Shown: positions 9,610 to 18,599, counted from the stretch's first letter. The stretch is 64,000 bases of DNA from Ga0077555 sp963746315 (GCA_963746315.1 CAVVAR010000010.1:1-64000), one strand, 5' to 3'. Translations and numbers: made by a program. The notes: generated from the letters alone by a model not told the origin.

Positions 9610-12321
9610 AAGCGACCTATCGTCTCCAGTTGCGCAATGGCGTCACGTTCTTCACAGCTGCCGAGCTTGTGCCATACCTCGCCTCGATTGGGATCTCTGA
9701 CCTCTACGTTTCGCCGATCTTCGAGGCCGAACCCGGCTCAACGCACGGCTACGACGTTATTGATGTAAGGCGGCTCGATCCGACCCTCGGTGGAGAGGTC
9801 GGCTTCGCGGCACTCAGCAACGCTCTTCAACGTCACGCGCTCGGCCTCATTGTCGATTTCGTTCCCAATCACATGGCAGCCTCGCCGAATAACCCGTGGT
9901 GGCGGGACGTGCTGGAGTGGGGGGTATCAAGCCGATACGCTCAACATTTCGACATCGACTGGTCAGCTCCCCGGCTTCTGCTGCCTGTACTCGCAAAGCC
10001 CTACGGCGACTTGCTCGCTGATGGAGAATTCAGCCTTCTTTTCGAGCCGGAAACGGGCGAGTTCCATTTCACCTACGGTGAGCTGCGCCTGCCCCTCCAT
10101 CCCACCTCCTGCGCCGGCATCGTCGCACGGATCGCCGGTCAGGACTGCCTGCAGCTGTCACGCAAGCTCGTGTCTGCTAGCCCGGGAAACGCGGCGGGGA
10201 TAAAATCCGAGCTCGCGCACCTTGCGCGGGATGCAAGCGTTAACGTAGCCATTCAGCGAGTGGTTCAGGCTGTTGCCGCCGATGTCGACGCACTCGACGC
10301 GCTGCACGAGCGCCAGATCTGGCGCCTCTGTGATTGGCGCATCGGTCGCGAGGCGCTGACCTACCGCCGCTTCTTCGAGATCACCGGCCTCGTCGGCATC
10401 AAGGTGGAACGCGAGGATGTTTTCCGGGATGTCCATGACAGCGTGCTCCGGCTTGTCGGGGACGGACACGTGACAGGTCTGCGCATCGACCACATCGACG
10501 GCTTGGCGGATCCGGCGGGCTATCTCGACCGCCTCGACCGCGAGGTCAAGAGCCGGACGGACGCCGCGGTGCCGATACTTGTCGAAAAAATTCTGGAATC
10601 GGATGAGACGATACCGGCGAATTGGCCTGTCGCCGGCACGACAGGCTACGAGTTTGCGAATGCTGTCTCGGGGCTCTTGGTCGATACGAAAGGCAACCAG
10701 GAGCTGACCGACAGCTATCGGGCCTTCCTGGGCAACAGCATGAGGTTCGAAAATGTGGTCGACCTGTGCAAGCGCCAGATCATCACGCACAATCTGTCGG
10801 CCGAGTTCACAAGGCTCACCAGCATGGCATGCGCCATCGCTGCGAGCGATTGGAGCTTCCGCGATATCGGTCCGGAAACCATGCGGGCTGCGATTGCCGA
10901 GATCGCGATCGCTCTTCCCGTATATCGAACCTATGTCGATGTGAGAGGGCCGGGGGAGAACGACCGCACGGTGATCCGGAATGCAGTGGCTCATGCTCGA
11001 GAGCCGTCGAAAAGTCGAAAACGAAGCCGTTTTCGTGTTCCTCGAGAAAGTCCTTCGCCTCGAGTCTCCCTACGCCCGAGGCAGCAGGCCGCCGCGCTCG
11101 AATTCACGCAACGCTTCCAGCAGACGACCGGTCCGGTGATGGCCAAGGCGCTCGAGGACACCGCGTTCTATCGCTACAATCGCCTCATCGCACTCAACGA
11201 GGTCGGCGGCGCGCCGGACACATTCGGCATGTCGTTGGAACTCTTTCATGAATCGATGATGGTGCGCCAGAAGCGCCAGCCGCAAGGTCTCAGCGCTACC
11301 GCAACGCACGACACCAAACGCGGCGAAGACGCCCGAGCACGCCTCTGCGTTTTGAGCGAGGTGCCGACGAAGTGGAGCAAGAATGTTGCACGCTGGAGGG
11401 GGCTCAATCGGCATCTCAAGGCCGCTGCAGGAACGGGCTCCCTACCCGATCCCAATGCTGAATGGCTCTTCTATCAGGCGCTGCTGGGCGCTTGGCCTGT
11501 CGACATGCACCCGAGCGATGATGAGGCTCTCGCGTCGTTGTCGGAACGCATGTCAGCCTTCATGCTGAAGGCCGTCCGCGAAGCCAAACAGCACACGAGT
11601 TGGACCCAGCCCGTGGAAGCCTACGAGACTGCGCTCGAGCACTTCGTGCGGGGGACACTGCGCCGTGCCGATTCTCCAGCTTTTCTGACCGACTTCGATC
11701 ATGCCGTGAAACCGATCGTTTTGGCCGGCGCTCTCAACAGCATGACGCAGACATTGGTGAAGCTCGTCGCGCCCGGCGTGCCGGACGTCTATCAGCGGAC
11801 GGAGACCTGGGACTTGAGTTTGGTCGATCCCGACAATCGCCGCCCGGTGAACCTCAGTGAATTGCAGGATCGCTTGGCGCGACTGAATGAAAGTACACCC
11901 GAGGCTCTGCTCGCCGAGTGGCAGAGTGGCCTTCCCAAGCTCTACGTGATCAGACGAGCCCTGGAAGTGCGCCACGAGCGGCCGCAGCTCTTTGCAGAGG
12001 GCGATTATCAACCTCTGTTAGGCCAAGGGATCCGTGCGGACCACATTGTCGCCTTCGCACGTACCCACCATGAACATGCGGCCATTGTTGTCGCGCCGCG
12101 CCTTGCGTTCGACCTGCTCGAAGGAGCAACGGATCCGGTGGTTCCAAAAGCGAGGTGGCAGGATACCCATCTCAAGCTGCCCGAAGTCCTCTCCCGACAC
12201 ACCTGGCGCAACGTCTTCTCTGACGACCGGCCCATCAGCACAGGGGCCGACGGACGTTTGGATCTCGCGACCAATTCTCGCCCGCGTCCCAGTCGCATTA
12301 CTGATGCCCACGTCTCCCTGA
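9606..12321 (+). CDS. treY: Malto-oligosyltrehalose synthase
   Basis: Intramolecular transglucosylase that turns the reducing end of maltooligosaccharides into a trehalose unit. Signatures: MKATYRLQL, SDLYVSPIFEAEPGSTHGYDV, IVDFVPNHMA, GLRIDHIDGLADP (nucleophile), LVEKILESDE (acid), FQQTTGPVMAKALEDTAFYR and SATATHDTKRGEDAR. Between about 11010 and 11085 the true protein (ENEAVFVFLEKVLRLESPYARG) lies one frame away, so two offsetting shifts are present. Another single-base shift near 12270 should be repaired to end with TILARVPVALLMPTSP at 12321, the usual TreY tail; as read, the frame runs to 12380. Last gene of the operon. Confidence 0.93.
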
Positions 12322-12414
12322 ACCCGGGCAGCATAGCTCATACTGGGACGACGGGGATGTCCCGATCGATGTTGAAATAAGCAGAGGAGCGTTGCTCGCC
12401 CCGAGCCCGTAGGC

Positions 12415-12804
12415 TCTGTCGCCACCCGCAAGATCGGCCGTGCCGTCTGGCTGCCGGAGGGACCACTCCCACGCGTCGACAGAGACGGGACATCGAAGTC
12501 GGTCGCCACGCGCCGGTTCGTGGCGCTGTCGCAGCAGCGATAAGAGGACTGGCTCGCCAGCGACATCTCCAAACTCGATCTGCTCGTCTTTCAGATCGAC
12601 GGCCTGCATGCTGCCGAGGACATCGTGCTGATCGGCGCCATCGGCATCGACGGCAACGGCGACAAGCACATTCTCGGGTTGGTCGAGGGCGCTACCGAAA
12701 GTGCCGCTGCGGCCCAGGCCCTGCTCGACAATCTCATCGAGCGAGGGCTCGATCCCCAGGTGCCGCGCCTATTCATTCTCGATGGATCGAAGGCGCTCTC
12801 GAAG
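12415..12804 (+). pseudogene. IS256-family (mutator) transposase, internal fragment
   Basis: Reading one frame from 12421 gives RAVWLPEGPLPRVDRDG, an in-frame TAA at 12541, then DWLASDISKLDLLVFQIDGL and GIDGNGDKHILGLVEGATES up to LFILDGSKALSK. This is the central part of an IS256-type transposase, including the QIDG catalytic Asp region. The 5' and 3' thirds are missing. The fragment stops exactly where the left end of the IS3-family element starts (12805). Clearly dead. Confidence 0.85.
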
Positions 12805-12819
12805 TGGACCTCCCCGGAT

Positions 12820-13866
12820 TCAGTGGAGAGCGAATTGCTCTTCCAGTGACCGTATCCGGTGCGCTGCCTCGAAGGCTGTCGGGCTGATGTAGTCCAGGCT
12901 CGAGTGACGCCTGCGTGGGTTATAGAAGCCCTCGATGTATTGGCCAATCGCGTTGGCGGCCTGCTGTCGCGTCGTGAATGCAGTCCGCCAGACCAGCTCG
13001 GACTTGATCGTCTTGAACACGGTCTCGACCATGGCGTTGTCGTAGCAGTTGCCGCGTCCGCTCATCGATGCAACGAATCCGTGGTCGCGGAGCAGGCGCC
13101 GATAGTCGTCCGAGCAGTATTGGCTGCCGCGGTCCGAATGATGGATCAACCCGCGCGGCGGCCGACGCAGCGCAATGGCGCGCCGCAAGGCTCCCTTTGC
13201 CAAGCCCCTTTTCATCCTGTCCCCGATCTCCCAGCCGACGATCCGCCGCGAGTAGAGGGCCAGGACGATGGCCAGGTAGAGCCAGCCCTCCGCAGTCCAA
13301 ACGTACGAGATGTCGACGCCCCACTTCTGGTCAGGCGCCGTCGCGGTGAAATCGCGATCGAGAACGTTTGCCGCGACAAGCCCGCCATGATCGCTGTCCG
13401 TCGTCCGCTTGAAGCGCGTCTTTTGCCGCGCTTGCAGGCCGTTCTCGCTCATCAACCGTGTCACCCGATGCCGGCCGATCGACAAGCCCTGTTCCTTCAG
13501 CTCGGCGTGCATCCGCGGGCTCCCGTACGTCTCGTTTGATGTCCAGAACTCCGCACGGATGTGCGCCAGCATGACCATGTCGTCCGACTGGCGCGCACTC
13601 CGAGGGCGCCGCTTCCACGCATAGTATCCGCTCACGCTGACGCTGAGAGCCGCACACGCCGTCTCGACCGGGATCTCCGCCTTCTTTGCATCGATCAACG
13701 CGAAACTCATCGACCTGTCTCCTTGGCAAAGAAGGCGTTCGCTTTTTTTAGGAGGTCCCTCTCGGCCCGAAGAAGCTCGTTCTCCCGACGCAGCCGCTGA
13801 AGCTCCTTCTCGACGTCCTCGTGCGGCCCGGCCATGAGTTCCGCACGATCGAGCTTGCGCTTCCAT
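12820..13866 (-). CDS. IS3-family transposase OrfB (DDE integrase domain)
   Basis: Catalytic half of the OrfAB transposase, made by -1 frameshifting from orfA. The HTH_21 segment (ETYGSPRMHAELKEQG) is followed by the rve integrase core with the DDE triad: Asp in PDQKWGVDISYV, Asp in HSDRGSQYC and Glu in YDNAMVETVFKTIKSELV. The ending RRRHSSLDYISPTAFE is typical. The open frame begins at 13866 inside orfA, but the native product probably joins OrfA near 13745. Intact, so transposition may still be possible. Confidence 0.92.
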   Translation of the reverse strand: MEAQARSCGTHGRAARGRREGASAAASGERASSGREGPPKKSERLLCQGDRSMSFALIDAKKAEIPVETACAALSVSVSGYYAWKRRPRSARQSDDMVMLAHIRAEFWTSNETYGSPRMHAELKEQGLSIGRHRVTRLMSENGLQARQKTRFKRTTDSDHGGLVAANVLDRDFTATAPDQKWGVDISYVWTAEGWLYLAIVLALYSRRIVGWEIGDRMKRGLAKGALRRAIALRRPPRGLIHHSDRGSQYCSDDYRRLLRDHGFVASMSGRGNCYDNAMVETVFKTIKSELVWRTAFTTRQQAANAIGQYIEGFYNPRRRHSSLDYISPTAFEAAHRIRSLEEQFALH

Positions 13867-14051
13867 GCCCCGAGCGAAGAGGCACCGACGCCGAGGTCAT
13901 CGGCGACCTCCCTGATCGTCCGGCCGCTGGTCGCGAGAAGCCGCACCGCCTCCTGCCGGAACGCGTCGTCGATCACCCGCCCCTTGTCCGTCCGCTTCTT
14001 GCCCAACCAGTGCTCCCCTGATTCGCCTATTCGATCAGAAAAGCCCTCCAC
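13707..14051 (-). CDS. IS3-family transposase OrfA (HTH)
   Basis: About 114 residues. The HTH_Tnp_1 domain (FRQEAVRLLATSGRTIREVADDLG) is followed by a leucine-zipper-like coiled coil (KELQRLRRENELLRAERDLLKK). GTG at 14051 lies in the inverted repeat; a later TTG at 14006 (LGKKRTDKG) is closer to the usual OrfA start. Overlaps orfB by about 160 bases around the slippery site. Confidence 0.85.
   Translation of the reverse strand: MEGFSDRIGESGEHWLGKKRTDKGRVIDDAFRQEAVRLLATSGRTIREVADDLGVGASSLGAWKRKLDRAELMAGPHEDVEKELQRLRRENELLRAERDLLKKANAFFAKETGR
13742..13750 (-). other. Programmed -1 frameshift slippery site
   Basis: A run of seven A followed by G on the minus strand (read CTA AAA AAA GCG in the orfA frame) near the orfA end. 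A_AAA_AAA/G heptamers are the standard slip site for making OrfAB in IS3 elements. The position agrees with the orfA/orfB overlap. Confidence 0.7.
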
Positions 14052-14069
14052 TTTCTCGGGGGAAGTCCA

Positions 14070-14458
14070 CTGCGCGTTTGGCTCGACAGGAACCGCAATG
14101 CAACGCCGCCGCAGTCACTGACGGGCAAGGCGATCAGCTATCTCGCTGGCGAATGGCCAAAGCTCATCCGTTACCTCGAAGACGGCCGCATCGAGGTATC
14201 GAACGTGCTCTGCGAGAACGCCATCCGCCCGTTTGTCGTCGGAAGAAAAGCCTGGCTCTTCAGCGATACGGCGAAGGGGGCCACAGCGTCGGCGCGGCTT
14301 ATAGCCTCGTCGAGACGGCAAAGGCCAACGGTCTCGAGCCCTTCGCCTACCTCAAGCACATCTTCACAAAGCTGCCGCAGGCCAAGACCCTCGAAGATAT
14401 CGAGGCCCTGCTGCCTTTGAGTGTCGCGAAACCGGCGACGCAAAGCGTCGCCGCCTGA
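14070..14458 (+). pseudogene. IS66-family transposase TnpC, C-terminal fragment
   Basis: Starting directly at the right end of the IS3 element, one frame reads LTGKAISYLAGEWPKLIRYL, ENAIRPFVVGRKAWLFSDT and, after a one-base shift in the G run near 14278, YSLVETAKANGLEPFAYL to a stop at 14456-14458. This is the last 130 or so residues of an IS66 TnpC. No N-terminal part or tnpA/tnpB is present in the window. Non-functional. Confidence 0.88.
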
Positions 14459-14540
14459 TCCGACTCACGTCAAGCGAAAACCAAAACCGCGAGGCCCCGG
14501 TCGATAGTGGGGCTTACTGTTGATCCCTCGAGTGCCGACT

Positions 14541-14569
14541 CAAAAGCCCGGCAGCAGTGCTGCCGGGCT
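14541..14569 (-). terminator. Rho-independent terminator for the 12-residue-repeat gene
   Basis: A near-perfect palindrome, arms AGCCCGGCAG and CTGCCGGGCT with a 5-nt loop, followed on the minus strand by CTTTTG. It lies about 40 bp past the stop of the repeat-protein gene. Confidence 0.7.
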
Positions 14570-14611
14570 GGGCTTTGACAAGCTACACGAACGTCGCAGA
14601 GTTGGCGGAGA

Positions 14612-14878
14612 TTACTGTCCGATGGCACTGCGGGGTGCGCTGTCGTTGAGGTTGTCGAAGGCGCTACGTGGAGCCGTGTCATTCAGGCTGTCGAACACGC
14701 CGCGCGGTGCCGTATCGGCGATGTCCGCGAAGGGGCTGCGGGGCGCAGTGTTAGAGATGTCAGTGAAAACGCTATTTGGCGCCGTAGCGTTGATCTCACC
14801 GAACACATCCCCTGTGCGCGCGGTGGCTGCGCCGGCAAAGATGCCCAGGGCGACGAGTGATACGGCGATGGTCTTCAT
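14612..14878 (-). CDS. Small secreted protein made of five 12-residue repeats
   Basis: 88 residues. ATG at 14878 is preceded by GGAG seven bases upstream, and residues 1-20 form a signal peptide (MKTIAVSLVALGIFAGAATA). The mature part is five tandem 12-mers from about residue 26 to 85 with pattern F-x-D/E-I/L-x-N/D-T/S-A-P-R-S-x (for example FTDISNTAPRSP, FADIADTAPRGV, FDSLNDTAPRSA). There is no Cys in the mature chain. The start was chosen by the RBS and signal peptide; a longer frame upstream has no support. A strong terminator follows, so the gene is probably its own unit. No known family is recognised; export to the periplasm or beyond is the only safe inference. Confidence 0.75.
   Translation of the reverse strand: MKTIAVSLVALGIFAGAATARTGDVFGEINATAPNSVFTDISNTAPRSPFADIADTAPRGVFDSLNDTAPRSAFDNLNDSAPRSAIGQ
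14624..14803 (-). repeat. Five tandem 36-bp coding repeats
   Basis: Encodes the five 12-residue units of the secreted repeat protein. The DNA units have diverged (units differ at several codons) while the TAPR core is kept, which suggests old duplication with selection on the protein. Confidence 0.75.
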
Positions 14879-15119
14879 GACATAGCTCCGATCAGTTTGA
14901 TTTGTTCTCGTTGTCATTCCGTCCGGACGATTAGCGTTTGCCCGGTTCGGATCGACGCCGGTTACTTGGGGTCCCATTTGCACGTTTCCAGATTTCCTCA
15001 CGGAACCGTGAGAAGGCGTTATGAGCGAGAGAGATTTGTTGATCACAGAACAGCCACTCAGAAAAAACCGTGCGTACTTCGACGACGTTATTTCGATACA
15101 CACAGGTTGAAGGTGGATC

Positions 15120-15200
15120 ATGGCGCTCAGTGGTTTCTCACTCGTCGGTTTCGTTCTCGCAGCGACCTTGCTCGGCACAGCGACGCTTGTGACGCTTTGA
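15120..15200 (+). CDS. Possible 26-residue single-pass membrane peptide
   Basis: ATG at 15120 with AAGGTGG just upstream (short spacing) opens a 26-codon frame, starting MALSGFSLVGFVLAA, that is almost entirely hydrophobic. Small single-span ORFs are easy to overlook, but this one has no homology evidence and sits beside IS debris, so chance is a real alternative. Confidence 0.3.
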   Translation: MALSGFSLVGFVLAATLLGTATLVTL

Positions 15201-15389
15201 ATGTGCGGGCGGCGATAGCGATGCCAAGGGCACATCCACGGGGAGCGCGACTAGACAGGTCAACGAGCGCCGCGCATGTTCGGCGGCAGTGCTGTGGCCG
15301 CCTGAGCGGCAACAGATCATTGTCAACCTCACATGTTTCGTGATCGTGGCGGGCGGTATGAGACCGTCCCCCAAACGGCAATCGACTTG

Positions 15390-15930
15390 CGGACATCCAG
15401 GTCGTTCGTCAGGCGCTTACGGTGAAGGACAAGCGGATCACACCGCACATCCCCGTCTGGGAAAAGAGCCAACGCGACGACGGCACATTCTCGCGCGACG
15501 CCTTCAAATGGGACCCGCGTTGAGGCGTCTCCGTTTGCCCGAACGGCAAGGATATGAGCGGGCGGCACGATCACCGGCAACAATGCCCGCCTCTATGCCG
15601 CCAGAAAGCGAGACTGCGATGCTTGTCCACTCAAAGATCGCTGTTGTCCGCGACCAACCCTCGCGGCGGCTCCCGCGCGACGTGCATGAGGATGCTCGCG
15701 ATGTGGCGCGGAGGAAGATGAAGACCAAGGCCTTCCTCAAGTCACGCAATGAGCGCAAACGCGTCGAGATGCGTTTTGGTCATCTGAAGACCCACCACGG
15801 CTTCGAGCGCATGCGGCTCAGAGGCCTGACTGGCGCCCGCGACGAGTTCCATCTCGCAGCCATCGTGCAGAACCTGAAGACGATGGCGCTTCGCCTGATC
15901 CATCCGCCACCAGATCCGGCACCCGCGTGA
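15390..15930 (+). pseudogene. IS1182-family transposase remnant
   Basis: Pieces in different frames match the C-terminal half of IS1182-type transposases: ITPHIPVWEKSQRDDGTFSR near 15440-15500, then VCPNGKDMSG, and finally RDVHEDARDVARRKMKTKAF, EMRFGHLKTHHGFERMRLRG and FHLAAIVQNLKTMA up to the stop near 15930. The N-terminal half is missing and several frame breaks are present. Dead. Confidence 0.8.
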
Positions 15931-16039
15931 GTGGCGTTGGTGGAGTTGGATTGGTGGCGTCAGGCGATTGCGTGGGCGTTGGTCGCTATCAGCGGCCGAC
16001 AGAGAAGGCGACCCATCGGCCCTCACACATCGACTTCAA

Positions 16040-16397
16040 TGCCGGGACAAGGTCACTACGCGCAGACTTTCTCGACAGCATCGGCCAATAGCTCCACATG
16101 CCAGTCTCAGATCATCAGATAGCATGTGCTTTCTGTGCACACCAAGGCGGCAGTCGTCGCCGCAAGAAGCGTTGCGGTGCGAGTACGCCCTGGTCCGCGT
16201 CTGGGGACTGCTTTCGGCTCTCCCACGTATGTGCGCACGTGTGCCATCGCATCCTCCGCGATCAGGACAAGATGCGGATCGATGGCAAGGGTGAGGTCCA
16301 GGACATGCGCTTCCGGGACGACATCGGCCGGACCGTAAGTTCCGATTTGCGTCTCGATCTTCATGTTCCGCAACTCGATCGTGCTGCGACAGGGCAT
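16040..16397 (-). pseudogene. Dihydroneopterin aldolase-like (FolB) remnant
   Basis: The N-terminal part is FolB-like: STIELRNMKIETQIGTYGPA, then HVLDLTLAIDPHLVLIAEDA, matching the first beta strands of DHNA. After MAHV (near 16237) the frame no longer looks like FolB. A C-terminal-like piece HVELLADAVEKVCA and PGIEVDV reappears in another frame near 16040-16110, interrupted by stops. The gene is therefore probably decayed or heavily mis-sequenced. It lies downstream of folE on the same strand, which suggests a former folE-linked pterin operon. Confidence 0.55.
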
Positions 16398-16673
16398 GGT
16401 AAGTCCTCCGATCCCCGATCTGGGAAAAAAGAGCGCGGAAACAGCGCATGTACCAAGCGCGTCATTGGCTCACGCTCATGCAAGTTTGCTCCCGACCAGC
16501 GAACGACCGAAGCAGAAAAGACCGCGTACCGACCATCGGATTGTCTCCCGACCTGACGCTCAGGTCGCCCATCGAACCCGCCCCGCAGTCCGCGCCCGTA
16601 ACTGGGACGCAGCCACTGAACAGGTGATGCACGCTTACAAGGCCGGCATCGAAAGGCCAGTCACCATGCCGCC

Positions 16674-17057
16674 CTAAGGTCGCACAGGGTTCTGCGCTCC
16701 AGCGAAGAATAGTAGGGTGCCGCGCTGGTCGAAGATCGGTCGGATGCGCAACCGGTTCAGAAATAGCGTGCCATCCTTTCGGTAATTGAGGATGTCGATA
16801 GTGAAACGTGTGCGCGCGCGGAGGGCGTGGCGAATCGCCTCGACAGCCTCGGGATTGGTGCCGGGCCCCTGGAGAAAACGGCAGTTACGCCCGATGGCCT
16901 CGCCCTCGCTGTAGCCAGTCTGCCGCTCGAACTCCTCGCTGACGTAGACCATGGGATTGTCGGGCAACGACGGGTCGCTGAAGACGACGCTCATTTCCCC
17001 CTCGTCGGCTTCGAGCAGCGACAGCAGAAAGCCCCGATCGAGTTCGTTGCGCGACAT
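16674..17057 (-). CDS. Short LOV-domain blue-light photoreceptor
   Basis: 127 residues from ATG 17057, which has GGAG nine bases upstream. It is essentially a lone LOV core: VVFSDPSLPDNPMVYVSEEF, GRNCRFLQGPGT with the flavin-adduct Cys about residue 59, DILNYRKDGTLFLNRLRI and the Gln of LLFFAGAQNPV that senses the adduct. There is no kinase, HTH, GGDEF or STAS output domain, so signalling would be through dimer changes or partners, as in Pseudomonas PpSB1-type short LOV proteins. Minus strand, separated from the BLUF gene by about 366 bp and so possibly transcribed alone. Confidence 0.93.
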   Translation of the reverse strand: MSRNELDRGFLLSLLEADEGEMSVVFSDPSLPDNPMVYVSEEFERQTGYSEGEAIGRNCRFLQGPGTNPEAVEAIRHALRARTRFTIDILNYRKDGTLFLNRLRIRPIFDQRGTLLFFAGAQNPVRP

Positions 17058-17423
17058 GATCAAACACTCCGATGGACGGCGGCGGCTCGGTGTGGCCGCG
17101 TTTCGTCAGAGTTTATAGGCCATTGCCTAAACGGTATAGTCTCCCAGAAAACGCTTCATGGCCGACCGCCCACACAGCTGAGATCTCGTCTCTGGCGCTT
17201 CCGGCAGTCAGTCCTGAGTGCCTATGTCATGGCTGGCCCGCGGTGCTTTACGAACTCGAAAGGTAAAGTTGGCGCTGGCACTTGACGGCGACCGAATAAA
17301 GCCAAACGCCTCGCCGCGGTCAACTGCAAACCCGCCGAAGATCAGCGACCACCCCAAGCCTCGCAATTCACTAAAGCAATGGCCCATATGCTTCGCAGGG
17401 CTCGACGCGCGATGCCCCACAAG
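17058..17423 (-). other. Intergenic region between BLUF and LOV genes
   Basis: About 366 bp with no supported gene. On the minus strand a TATAAA hexamer (17112-17117) lies about 55 bp upstream of the LOV start and could be a -10 box, but no good -35 is visible at the right spacing. Nothing else is recognised. Confidence 0.4.
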
Positions 17424-17855
17424 CTAAGCAGTCCCGCGGTTCACGATCGAACCCGTCGCGATCAGCTCCATCAGGAGCGACATCATCGCTTGACTTGAGC
17501 AATTGAACGGATCGAGCGCGACCTTTTCGGAGTATTTCAGCAACACGGCAGCGTTGATGCTCTCGACATTCACGTGAGCCATAGTCCAGTTGCCGAACCG
17601 CCGCTCGGCAATCTCCTCGAAAGAGAGAATGGTCATTCGCTGGTGTCGATCGTCGAGGTAGATTGACCTGAGCAGATCTGCGATCGGCTCACGCCCACCT
17701 TCGACCACCTGAACGAAGCTGTCGTGGGTAAGGCAAAGCAGTCCTGTAATGCCGCGCGCCGGGTTGTTCTTTCGCGACTGTTCGAGAATTGCGTCGAGCG
17801 CAGATGCTGCGAGCGGGGTTGCAATTCGGCTGGCGTATAGACAGCGGACTAGCAT
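17424..17855 (-). CDS. BLUF-domain blue-light photoreceptor
   Basis: 143 residues. All key flavin-pocket residues are present: Tyr7 (CLYASR), Asn31 (NPARGITGLL), Gln49 (FVQVVEG), Trp90 and Met92 (FGNWTMAHV). These sit at a constant offset of 14 from the AppA numbering Y21, N45, Q63, W104, M106. The C-terminal extension is short and carries no recognised output domain. It begins 7 bases after the folE stop, so the two are almost certainly one transcript. A protein-protein signalling role is likely but the partner is unknown. Confidence 0.95.
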   Translation of the reverse strand: MLVRCLYASRIATPLAASALDAILEQSRKNNPARGITGLLCLTHDSFVQVVEGGREPIADLLRSIYLDDRHQRMTILSFEEIAERRFGNWTMAHVNVESINAAVLLKYSEKVALDPFNCSSQAMMSLLMELIATGSIVNRGTA

Positions 17856-17862
17856 TTGGATC

Positions 17863-18576
17863 TCACTTGTTCATGGTGACGAGCGAAAGGAACTCACGGC
17901 GCAGCGCCGGATCCTTCAGGAACGAGCCGCGCATGACGCTGTTGACCATCTTGGCCGAAGTGTCCTTGACGCCGCGCCAATGCATACAGAAGTGGTCGGC
18001 CTCCATGATGACCGCGAGACCATCTGGCTTGACCATGTCCATCAGAAGCTCAGCCATCTGCGTGATGGCTTCCTCCTGGATCTGCGGTCGCGTCATCAAC
18101 CATTCGGCAACCCGCGCATACTTCGACAACCCGATTAGGTTTGAATGCTGATTGGGCATTACACCAATCCACAGCCGGCCCATGATGGGACAGAAGTGAT
18201 GACTGCAGGCGCTGCGAACCGTCATCGGGCCGACGATCATTAGCTCGTTGAGGCTGGTAACATTGGGAAACTCAGTCACGGATGGTGCCGCATGATAGCG
18301 GCCGCGAAATACCTCGTTGAGGTACATCTTGGCGACGCGCCGTGCGGTGCCTTGCGTGTTGTGGTCGTTCTCGATATCGATGACCAGCCCCTCCAGTACA
18401 GCCTTCATCTTGGCCGCCACCTCATCGAGCAGCAGATCGAGTTCTCCAGGCTCGATGAAGTCGGCGATGTTGTCGTTGGCGTTGAATCGCCGCTTCGCCC
18501 GAATCAGCCGTTCGCGAATGCGGGTTGAGATCTCCGGTCCCGTTGGCGCAGCGCTGTCATGAACAAAGTCGTCCAT
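17863..18576 (-). CDS. folE: GTP cyclohydrolase I
   Basis: Opens the pterin pathway: GTP to 7,8-dihydroneopterin triphosphate. 237 residues from ATG 18576, chosen because GGGGAGG precedes it by about 8 bases (an upstream in-frame stretch belongs to the DUF4174 remnant). Motifs: DHNTQGTARRVAKMY, zinc and substrate residues in SACSHHFCPIMGRLWIG, GLSKYARVAEWLMTRPQIQE, and EADHFCMHWRGV. The clustering with BLUF, LOV and photolyase fits the light-linked folE copies known beside cryB/phr genes in Proteobacteria, where pterins or lumazine may serve photoreceptors rather than bulk folate. Confidence 0.95.
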   Translation of the reverse strand: MDDFVHDSAAPTGPEISTRIRERLIRAKRRFNANDNIADFIEPGELDLLLDEVAAKMKAVLEGLVIDIENDHNTQGTARRVAKMYLNEVFRGRYHAAPSVTEFPNVTSLNELMIVGPMTVRSACSHHFCPIMGRLWIGVMPNQHSNLIGLSKYARVAEWLMTRPQIQEEAITQMAELLMDMVKPDGLAVIMEADHFCMHWRGVKDTSAKMVNSVMRGSFLKDPALRREFLSLVTMNK

Positions 18577-18599
18577 CGACACATTCCTCCCCTTCAAGC

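Larger units (their letters stand above)
12805..14069 (-). mobile_element. IS3-family insertion sequence, complete, 1265 bp
   Basis: The ends are imperfect 24-bp inverted repeats: left TGGACCTCCCCGGATTCAG then TGGAG (12805-12828), right (read inward from 14069) TGGACTTCCCCCGAGAAAG then TGGAG, 19 of 24 identical. Inside lie orfA and orfB on the minus strand with a -1 slippery site. The left flank is an IS256 fragment and the right flank an IS66 fragment; the bases next to the ends (AAG left, CTG right) show no target duplication, so the present surroundings probably come from recombination rather than simple insertion. Confidence 0.9.
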
